From JBAZOJ01 sp041648755 (lineage in GTDB: Bacteria; Planctomycetota; B143-G9): a DNA stretch of 5,113 bases. The stretch lies in NCBI GenBank assembly GCA_041648755.1, contig JBAZOJ010000251.1:1-5113 (forward strand), read 5' to 3'. The notes under the pieces were generated by a model, which ran no database searches, had not been told where the DNA came from, and saw only the letters and a program-made list of their open reading frames with translations. Below, piece by piece: positions 1-3,992 of this stretch. A program made the position numbers and the translations under genes. Positions within the stretch are counted from its first letter, which is position 1. Every line of letters begins with the position of its first letter.

Positions 1-446
1 CGATCTCGATGTATCAGCGCCGGCCGGGCTGGCAACTCGGCGATTATTGGTACGTCCCGAACGTCAAGGGCACGTCTGAGTTCCCGCATGTCTGCGTCGA
101 CGTGAACTTCTGGAAGAGTTTTGTGCACGAGCATCTCGCCGTCGCGCCGGGCGATCCGGGCGCGCTGACGCTCTTCGGCAAGAACGCATCGGAGCACTCG
201 CTCTTCGGCGAGCACATCTCCGGCTCTGAGACCTACGTCGTGACGTTCGGACACGGTCGGCAGGTGCACGAATGGAAGCCGCGTCCGGAGCGGCCGGACA
301 ACCACTGGTTCGACTGCCTCGTCGGATGTGCAGCGGCCGCGTCGTACGAGAAAGTGCCACTGCCGGGCGCTCAGCCGGTGCAGGCGCGCGGGCGGAAGCG
401 GTACACGCAAGCGGACCTCGCTCTCAAGGAATGGAGGGGGAAATGA
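1..446 (+). CDS. Phage terminase large subunit, GpA type (C-terminal part only)
   Basis: This is the 3' end of the packaging motor gene; the ATPase part lies upstream of the window and the reading frame is open to the left edge (codon phase starts at base 3). The visible ~148 residues look like the C-terminal part of the nuclease domain that cuts concatemeric phage DNA. The best marker is the HWFDC...AAAA segment at 303-335, which fits the usual GpA-family ending with an His-x-x-Asp followed by an alanine-rich helix; the Asp at 312-314 is a candidate metal ligand. A basic tail (ARGRKRYTQADLALKEW) closes the protein, as is common in this family. The stop overlaps the next start (ATGA), so the two are probably translationally coupled. 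GC is very high here. Assignment rests on recalled family pattern plus the portal gene downstream. Confidence 0.85.
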   Translation, partial: ISMYQRRPGWQLGDYWYVPNVKGTSEFPHVCVDVNFWKSFVHEHLAVAPGDPGALTLFGKNASEHSLFGEHISGSETYVVTFGHGRQVHEWKPRPERPDNHWFDCLVGCAAAASYEKVPLPGAQPVQARGRKRYTQADLALKEWRGK

Positions 447-640
447 ACGGCGAGTTTCCTGTTGACAAACCAGGGGCACAGGCAGAGAATACGCGCGGTC
501 TCGAATGCCGACAGTGTGGGTGCCGGCATTTTCATGTGATCTACACCAGGCGCGGCACCGGCGGGAAACTCATCCGCAGACGGGAGTGTCGGCATTGCGG
601 CAAGAGGGTCACAACATGGGAGAAGGAAGTCGGACACTGA
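443..640 (+). CDS. Small NrdR-like zinc-ribbon protein
   Basis: A 65-residue protein. Residues 22-60 hold a zinc ribbon, CRQC (C22, C25) and CRHC (C49, C52), with the basic IRRREC stretch before the second knuckle and KRVTTWE after it. This closely follows the N-terminal zinc ribbon of the ribonucleotide-reductase repressor NrdR (IRRRREC..CGRRFTT.E), but the ATP-cone domain of NrdR is absent, so it should not be called NrdR. C27 is an extra cysteine. It probably binds nucleic acid or protein; its role in the phage is unknown. The start is fixed by a strong GGAGG at 433-437, five bases before the ATG, and by the ATGA overlap with the terminase stop. A longer in-frame reading from 272 lies inside the terminase and is rejected. 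GC drops already in this gene, so it may be phage backbone or the first gene of the insert. Confidence 0.8.
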   Translation: MNGEFPVDKPGAQAENTRGLECRQCGCRHFHVIYTRRGTGGKLIRRRECRHCGKRVTTWEKEVGH

Positions 641-660
641 CCGGGTATGATGCACGCGGA

Positions 661-697
661 CGACGTTCGTCTTACACAGACAACACTGTAAGCGTCG
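661..697. repeat. Inverted repeat / possible hairpin
   Basis: CTTACA at 671-676 is the reverse complement of TGTAAG at 687-692, with ten bases between. Outside it CGACG (661-665) matches CGTCG (693-697), with five unpaired bases on the left side. It could be an operator or a weak RNA hairpin. It lies just after the zinc-ribbon gene and has no following T run, so it is not a typical intrinsic terminator. Confidence 0.35.
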
Positions 698-792
698 AAG
701 AACGCCTGAAAGCTGGCCGTAACACAAGGCAGAGCCAAGAGCTAAGCAACGTGCTCAACACCTGTGTCAGGGGGCTGTGTGCCCATCTGAAG

Positions 793-806
793 GTCTGTAC
801 ACAGAC
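793..806. repeat. Short inverted repeat GTCTGT-AC-ACAGAC
   Basis: Two six-base arms (793-798 and 801-806) separated by two bases form a compact dyad of the kind bound by dimeric regulators. The same half-site, ACAGAC, recurs at 676-681 and 842-847. It lies about 120 bases upstream of the proposed promoter. A regulator is not visible in the window. Confidence 0.35.
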
Positions 807-925
807 TATGCAAGACACACTTGTCCACAGAGGGTAGGGAAACAGACTCGATTGCCGAGGACATTATACGGATATGGAAGCACCCAAAACGGATGAGTCC
901 CCGGATTGTCGCACACTGGTGCGTG

Positions 926-954
926 TTGTCAAACGTCGGCGCAGGGCGTATGCT
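926..954 (+). promoter_or_regulatory. Sigma70-like promoter for the cargo genes
   Basis: TTGTCA at 926-931 (5 of 6 to the -35 consensus) is followed after exactly 17 bases by TATGCT at 949-954 (4 of 6 to the -10 consensus). Transcription would start near 961, giving a leader of about 14 bases that carries GGAGGA (965-970) directly before the ATG at 975. A small dyad, CGCAC (910-914) and GTGCG (919-923), lies just upstream of the -35 and could be an operator. Position, spacing and the lower-GC cargo downstream all fit an independent promoter. The match is by eye, and host sigma preference is unknown. Confidence 0.45.
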
Positions 955-974
955 AAGGACAAGCGGAGGACGCA

Positions 975-1916
975 ATGAGCAAAACAAAGGTCGAGAAGAA
1001 CGAGTTCTACAGTCGCGTTATCCAGTTGATAGGACAGGCAACCAAATCCGTACATTTCTATTCGATTTCCTGCTGCTTTGGGTTTTATAGTTTTGGCATA
1101 AAGAACTTTGAGCATGTGCTGACTTCAATCCGAGACAGGGTAAAGCTGAAACGCCTCGGCAAGTACTTGGACGTGCGAGTCATGGTGAAAATTGACCCGG
1201 ACAATCCCATGGATGTGTTTGCCGCCGAGCGCCTCGCATCCTTGCAGGCAAAGTATGCTCATACCGGTGAGGATGGACGTAGGCGAGAGATCTTCCGCGA
1301 ACTTACGGAACCTTCAACGATCCAGTTTCTAGTCACCGATGGGGAGCATGTCTTGGCGTCGAACGTCCAAGAGGAGGAGTACAACGAGGAACTTGATCTG
1401 GTCCTGAACGTCTCACAACCAGGAATGGAGTTTGAGAAGGACGATGACAAGGACGAGTACAAACGGGTCGACACTCTTTTTGAGTCAGCCTGGAACGTGG
1501 CAATTCCTTTGGAGCAAAAGAAACCACGCCTCTCCCGTGGCCGTCTCCGTTCCATATTGCAGAGGTATTCGGGGATTCGTCCTGCAAATACGGAGCGAGA
1601 GTTTCAGTTGATGCTTATGGGGTATCTCAAAGGACAAATCCATCCATCCATTATCGACGCAGAAGCTACGATCGTGGACACGCGGATCGATCTGTTGGTA
1701 GGTCCAAAACCGCACGCCCAGCGTTCCGGCATCGAGGTCAAGTTCAAAACGGGTGACAGCGATGTGAATGGAATCATCGGGCAACTGAGAAACTATCGGC
1801 AGAACGTCGAAGACCTCGTGCTAGTTGTAGGCGCCCCGGAGTTCTCGCCGCAAGGACGCAGCCGCTTGGTTGCTGAGTTGAACGCGATTGATGTCGCGCT
1901 GATCGAATTGAGATAG
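975..1916 (+). CDS. PLD-like / PD-(D/E)XK nuclease fusion protein
   Basis: A 313-residue protein with two parts. Residues ~200-312 show a full PD-(D/E)XK nuclease core: a helix with E207 and E209, then TRIDLLVG with D239, then GIEVKFK with E254 and K256, then GQLRNY with Q270, followed by the hydrophobic strand DLVLVVG. This layout is known from restriction-like and Holliday-junction-like nucleases and predicts metal-dependent DNA cleavage. Residues ~10-175 resemble a phospholipase-D-like fold (an opening helix then SVHFYSISCCFGFYSF, a strand LDVRVMVKI, then STIQFLVTDGEHVLAS, and a closing FESAWNVA), but no HxKxxxxD motif is present, so this half would be catalytically dead and perhaps a sensor or DNA-binding platform. 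The PLD assignment is the weaker of the two. No signal peptide or membrane segment; probably cytoplasmic. GGAGGA at 965-970 sets the ATG. It is the first cargo gene after the promoter, and its lower GC suggests acquisition. Confidence 0.7.
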   Translation: MSKTKVEKNEFYSRVIQLIGQATKSVHFYSISCCFGFYSFGIKNFEHVLTSIRDRVKLKRLGKYLDVRVMVKIDPDNPMDVFAAERLASLQAKYAHTGEDGRRREIFRELTEPSTIQFLVTDGEHVLASNVQEEEYNEELDLVLNVSQPGMEFEKDDDKDEYKRVDTLFESAWNVAIPLEQKKPRLSRGRLRSILQRYSGIRPANTEREFQLMLMGYLKGQIHPSIIDAEATIVDTRIDLLVGPKPHAQRSGIEVKFKTGDSDVNGIIGQLRNYRQNVEDLVLVVGAPEFSPQGRSRLVAELNAIDVALIELR

Positions 1917-1962
1917 CACGTACCTGAAACTCAAAGCGCGACGTAAACGGATAGTGGCAGAG

Positions 1963-1991
1963 TTGGGATAGCGGTTGACGCTGCCTATAGG
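1963..1991 (+). promoter_or_regulatory. Possible weak promoter in the gap before the DUF6615-like gene
   Basis: TTGGGA at 1963-1968 and TATAGG at 1986-1991 each match the sigma70 consensus at 4 of 6 positions, with a 17-base spacer. The 126-base gap between the first and second cargo genes is longer than expected within a tight operon, which leaves room for an internal promoter. A direct repeat overlaps the same place. Weak evidence, by eye only. Confidence 0.25.
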
Positions 1992-1998
1992 CGGTTGA
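1971..1998. repeat. Direct repeat GCGGTTGA x2, 20-bp pitch
   Basis: GCGGTTGA occurs at 1971-1978 and again at 1991-1998. The start-to-start distance is 20 bases, close to two helical turns, so both copies would face the same side of the DNA. The pair flanks and touches the possible -10 element at 1986-1991, so it is a candidate regulator-binding site. An eight-base repeat this close could also arise by chance. Confidence 0.45.
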
Positions 1999-2042
1999 TT
2001 GGAGCCGAGAAAGCACGGCAGAGAGCCCGAACGAGAGAGACT

Positions 2043-2873
2043 ATGTCCGATTGCGAACAACTGCGAGCATCGTCTCGGTATGTGCGGACCTGGATGCAGA
2101 AGCAACTGGAGGTGAAGGAGGAGTCATTGACCGATTGGTTACTCTTTGACGTCTCGCAGAAGATTCCAAGGATAACCTACAAGGCATTCTCGCGCCAAGA
2201 AGAAGCGCGAAAGACGGGTGCCGATTGGGAATGGTGGTTTCTTTTTGCTTCATTTGGCTTCAGGATGCGCGTACAGGCAAAGAAACTGTGCCCTTCGGTC
2301 GACCACTACCCAGCAATTGCGCACACAAATAGACACGGCCTCCAGATCGAGAAGCTGCTAGCCGACGCTAGGCGGGAGAACTTCATGCCTTTCTACGCGT
2401 TCTACACGACGGAAACGGCAGACGTGATGTGCCAAATGCACAAAAATGATGAAGGCGTCTTCATGGCTGGAGGGCGAAGTATCCATTCAGAAGTGATCGC
2501 TGCACCACGCAGACCAATCTCGTCCGGCGACCTGTTGAAACACACGGTTGCCCTCTCTTGCTTTCTCTGCTGTCCGTTGGCGTCCGGGGCGGAACCACCG
2601 CACGATCCGGGGTCGGACGATGGAGGAAGTGGTTGGGATCGTTTCATCAGGCAGTACTACACGAGTGAGCTGAATCAAGAGATATCTGCCGGCGGAGAAC
2701 AGGAGGGAGCGATACCCGGCGTCCATCGGCGGATTCCCTCCTACGTGGAATCCTTCGTCAGAGCGGGGAGAGAGGGTATGCCAGATTGGTGGGAGCGCGA
2801 GTTTCACCACTACATCGAGAACGTCGGAGCCCTCCTCGTTTACGATGGGAGAAAGAGGCTACCCAGCGCCTGA
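2043..2873 (+). CDS. DUF6615-like protein, Mrr-like QAK restriction-endonuclease pattern
   Basis: A 276-residue protein that I recognise as resembling the uncharacterised DUF6615 family. The conserved part is residues 25-125: EESLTD (26-31), FSRQEE with E53 and E54, TGADWEWWF (58-66, D61), and RMRVQAKKL (74-82, Q78 and K80), then MPFYAFY (115-121). The order acidic helix, G-x-D, then Q-x-K is that of the Mrr branch of the PD-(D/E)XK superfamily, where Q replaces the usual D/E, so nuclease activity is an inference from the motif. The C-terminal half is less conserved and carries a cysteine cluster (SCFLCC, 172-177) and a tryptophan- and histidine-rich end. No signal peptide or clear membrane helix. 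ATG 2043 is chosen with a weak GAGAGA upstream; an in-frame TTG at 1995 would add 16 residues. Second of the three cargo genes. Confidence 0.65.
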   Translation: MSDCEQLRASSRYVRTWMQKQLEVKEESLTDWLLFDVSQKIPRITYKAFSRQEEARKTGADWEWWFLFASFGFRMRVQAKKLCPSVDHYPAIAHTNRHGLQIEKLLADARRENFMPFYAFYTTETADVMCQMHKNDEGVFMAGGRSIHSEVIAAPRRPISSGDLLKHTVALSCFLCCPLASGAEPPHDPGSDDGGSGWDRFIRQYYTSELNQEISAGGEQEGAIPGVHRRIPSYVESFVRAGREGMPDWWEREFHHYIENVGALLVYDGRKRLPSA

Positions 2874-2905
2874 ACGATGCGAGGCCGGCATGCGGCCTGT
2901 TAGGT
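2868..2905. repeat. Imperfect hairpin at the junction between the second and third cargo genes
   Basis: AGGCCG (2882-2887) pairs with CGGCCT (2893-2898) around the five-base loop GCATG. Directly outside, AAC (2873-2875) pairs with GTT (2899-2901). CCT (2869-2871) pairs with AGG (2902-2904), with G2872 bulged and a six-base bulge GATGCG on the left side only. The structure includes the stop codon of the DUF6615-like gene. There is no T run, so it is not an obvious terminator; it could affect transcript stability or translation of the next gene. Confidence 0.4.
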
Positions 2906-2923
2906 CTCCTTGAGAGTGTGTCA

Positions 2924-3448
2924 ATGTCCTGGAAACGCATGCAGTTCTCCAAGGCCGACCTGAAACAGTTTGACACAGAGCTTTGCTCATTCCGGAAGGT
3001 CTCGAAGTTTCTGGCTGATGAGAACCTGGATGCCGAGGCCGTGCAGGCCATCCGAAACATCGGTTGGAGCGTCAAGACAGTTCGGGATGCTGGCATCGCC
3101 GCACGATCTGACGAAGTGGTGTGGGCTACCGCGCGCAAGGAGGATCGTGTCTTGCTTACAACTGACAAGGACTTCCTCGACGAGCAACGGTTCCCGATCA
3201 GGCAAAGCCCTGGCGTTGTCATCCTGCCAGCAGTGTCCGCGAGCGTCGCTGGACTTGTCACGGCTCTCGCGACAGCACTCAATATCATCGGACGCCACAG
3301 GGAAATGTGGTGCGCAACAAAACTCATTGCGGGCGCTGACGGCACACTGACAATTCGACTTATCGACTTCCATAGTAGCGGAATCAGCGCTGTCAGGTTT
3401 TGGTTTCGGGACTCTGGACCGCCGTATATATGGCAGGACACGAGCTAA
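2924..3448 (+). CDS. DUF5615 family PIN-like (Mut7-C) protein, with C-terminal extension
   Basis: A 174-residue protein. Residues 28-102 match the DUF5615 PIN-like pattern: KFLADENL with D32 and E33 at the first strand, an IRNIGWSVKTVRDAG helix-strand unit, SDEVVWATARKEDRVLLTTDKDF (D63, D81, D83), then a GVVILP strand. The acidic residues are in the places expected for the metal site of PIN-type ribonucleases, so RNA cleavage is a reasonable inference. DUF5615 proteins are usually about 110-120 residues and are often paired with a small DUF433 antitoxin. Here no antitoxin is visible and there is an extra ~70-residue tail (130-174 most distinctive, ending in GPPYIWQDTS), with a 23-residue N-terminal lead. 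ATG 2924 is preferred (weak GAGAG upstream, 50 bases after the previous stop). An in-frame ATG at 2786 would overlap the DUF6615-like gene and adds residues of shadow-like composition. Confidence 0.7.
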   Translation: MSWKRMQFSKADLKQFDTELCSFRKVSKFLADENLDAEAVQAIRNIGWSVKTVRDAGIAARSDEVVWATARKEDRVLLTTDKDFLDEQRFPIRQSPGVVILPAVSASVAGLVTALATALNIIGRHREMWCATKLIAGADGTLTIRLIDFHSSGISAVRFWFRDSGPPYIWQDTS

Positions 3449-3450
3449 CA

Positions 3451-3462
3451 CGTGCATGCACG
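3451..3462. repeat. Perfect 12-bp palindrome
   Basis: CGTGCATGCACG reads the same on both strands and begins two bases after the stop of the PIN-like gene. Its size suits a dimeric regulator site, but nothing else supports that, and a short palindrome can occur by chance. Confidence 0.45.
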
Positions 3463-3481
3463 GGACTTGATTCGGCTCGCC

Positions 3482-3516
3482 GGCCGGTAATGCGCCGCGT
3501 TCGGCGCATCGCGGCC
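3482..3516. repeat. Strong GC-rich hairpin after the PIN-like gene
   Basis: ATGCGCCG (3490-3497) pairs perfectly with CGGCGCAT (3502-3509) across the loop CGTT. After a small 3-by-2 internal loop, GGCCG (3482-3486) pairs with CGGCC (3512-3516), for 13 pairs in total. It lies 34 bases after the last cargo gene. No T run follows on either strand, so it is not a classical intrinsic terminator; it may protect the 3' end of the cargo mRNA or mark the insert edge. Confidence 0.55.
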
Positions 3517-3529
3517 CCCAATGATCTTG

Positions 3530-3540
3530 TGGGAATCCCA
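3530..3540. repeat. Short dyad TGGGA-A-TCCCA
   Basis: Two five-base arms flank a single central base. It lies 13 bases after the strong hairpin at 3482-3516. It is noted only as part of the dyad cluster in this flank and has no assigned role. Confidence 0.25.
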
Positions 3541-3644
3541 TAACGAATGTCTACCTGCGTAACAATCTCGCCTTCCGAGTGGAAATCCTTTGCCTGCCCA
3601 TGATCTTCGTGTGAAAATCGCCTTAGAGCAATAGAACCGGGCGG

Positions 3645-3669
3645 CGGCTCAGGCTGATCACCTGAGCCG
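3645..3669. repeat. 9-bp perfect inverted repeat in the leader of the gpW-position gene
   Basis: CGGCTCAGG (3645-3653) and CCTGAGCCG (3661-3669) are exact reverse complements around the loop CTGATCA, which itself contains the palindrome TGATCA. It starts where GC rises back to the phage level. It is the first of three hairpins in a row before the 3795 start codon. It could be an RNA stem of a leader, or a DNA operator. Confidence 0.55.
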
Positions 3670-3683
3670 ATGCCGATGAGATG

Positions 3684-3721
3684 AAGGCCGTACGGGGCCG
3701 TACCCTCGTGTGGCCTTTTTT
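3684..3721 (+). terminator. Terminator-like hairpin with T run at the right end of the cargo
   Basis: AAGGCC (3684-3689) pairs with GGCCTT (3712-3717), enclosing an inner hairpin GTACGG (3690-3695) with CCGTAC (3698-3703) and eight unpaired bases. Six T residues (3716-3721) follow the GGCC, the form of an intrinsic terminator for plus-strand transcription. It would end the cargo transcript and separate it from the connector and portal genes, as moron terminators do. The two-part stem is less compact than a typical terminator, so it may instead be a leader element. Confidence 0.4.
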
Positions 3722-3743
3722 CATGGCGTCGCCCGGTCGAAGA

Positions 3744-3770
3744 CCCGCCGAAGCCCCTGGCGAAGGCGGG
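3744..3770 (+). promoter_or_regulatory. Symmetric GAA/GAA-loop hairpin in the leader of the gpW-position gene
   Basis: CCCGCC (3744-3749) pairs with GGCGGG (3765-3770). Inside, GAA (3750-3752) faces GAA (3762-3764), then GCC (3753-3755) pairs with GGC (3759-3761) over the loop CCT. A GAA/GAA internal loop can form stacked sheared G-A pairs in RNA, so this looks like an RNA structure rather than a protein site. A competing small hairpin, GGTC (3735-3738) with GACC (3742-3745) over another GAA, shares bases 3744-3745, so the two are mutually exclusive. It ends 13 bases before the GGAG ribosome binding site (3784-3787). Confidence 0.4.
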
Positions 3771-3794
3771 CCCGAGAACAAACGGAGCATCACG

Positions 3795-3992
3795 ATGCCC
3801 GATGACGAGAAGGACAGGATCGAGGAACGCGCCGCGGAGCCTGCGTCCGTCGAGATCGACGGCCAGAAGGTGACCCAGCACAGTCTCAAGGACCAGATCG
3901 AGGCGGACAAGTACCTGGCCGCGAAGGAAGCGGCGAAGTCGAGGAAGCTTGGTGTGCGGCTCGTGAAGATCATCCCGCCAGGAGCAGTCTGA
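3795..3992 (+). CDS. Small phage protein in the gpW (head-tail joining) position
   Basis: A 65-residue charged protein of the size and place of lambda gpW, directly before the portal. Residues 18-32 (SVEIDGQKVTQHSLK) give a short beta pair with a DG turn, then a helix DQIEADKYLAAKEAAKSR (33-50) and a strand-like end GVRLVKIIPPGAV. The pattern of a small beta hairpin introduced by DG followed by a helix beginning SLKDQIEADKY is loosely like gpW (DGRRVEF..TSVSDLKKYI), but I do not see enough identity to name it gpW. A connector or head-completion role is inferred from position. ATG 3795 follows GGAG (3784-3787) with a seven-base spacer; the stop overlaps the portal start as TGATG. In-frame starts at 3681 and 3723 lie within hairpins and lack ribosome binding sites. 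Confidence 0.7.
   Translation: MPDDEKDRIEERAAEPASVEIDGQKVTQHSLKDQIEADKYLAAKEAAKSRKLGVRLVKIIPPGAV

Larger units (their letters stand above)
641..974. other. 334-bp intergenic region upstream of the cargo genes
   Basis: I see no convincing gene on either strand. An in-frame reading from ATG 616 to 837 (73 residues) overlaps the zinc-ribbon gene by 25 bases, has only a modest AGAGGG upstream and no recognisable motif. What the stretch does hold is repeated short sequence: ACAGAC at 676-681, 801-806 and 842-847, and its complement GTCTGT at 793-798. TACACAGAC occurs twice (673-681 and 798-806). An inverted repeat lies at 671-692. A sigma70-like promoter sits at the right end. It reads as a control region for the cargo, and may also contain the left junction of the insert. 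Confidence 0.5.
3449..3794. other. 346-bp non-coding right flank of the cargo
   Basis: No credible gene on either strand; the reading open from 3681 upstream of ATG 3795 crosses a T run and hairpins and lacks a ribosome binding site. The stretch is rich in dyads: 3451-3462, 3482-3516, 3530-3540, 3645-3669, 3684-3717 and 3744-3770. GC returns to the phage level at about 3640 (30 of 60 bases in 3541-3600, 37 of 60 in 3661-3720, hand-counted), so the right junction of the insert is probably close to there and the last hairpins belong to the phage leader. Confidence 0.55.

Noticed and set aside
821..829. DnaA box / replication origin
   Set aside because: TTGTCCACA is one base from a DnaA box, but it is single and there is no AT-rich stretch or second box around it.
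505..837. Plus-strand reading frame over the zinc-ribbon gene and following gap (possible ATG 616)
   Set aside because: The first part is a frame shadow of the zinc-ribbon gene. The remaining 74 codons from ATG 616 have no recognisable motif, and the region is better explained as a repeat-rich control region.
2868..2905. Integron attC site
   Set aside because: GTTAGGT fits the R' core, but the partner is GCCTGAAC with an extra base, the span is only about 38 bases, and neither the preceding nor following cargo gene ends in a matching site.
2786..2923. Upstream extension of the PIN-like gene
   Set aside because: It would overlap the DUF6615-like gene by 88 bases; the added residues are shadow-like, and ATG 2924 places the DUF5615 domain at a sensible distance from the start.
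2758..3441. 227-codon minus-strand reading frame
   Set aside because: It is antisense to the PIN-like gene, whose DEN and TTDKDF motifs identify the true strand; the minus translation has no family pattern.
3590..3618. Promoter TTGCCT-17-GAAAAT
   Set aside because: Only 4 of 6 matches in each element, and it lies directly upstream of the terminator-like hairpin, where it would make little sense.
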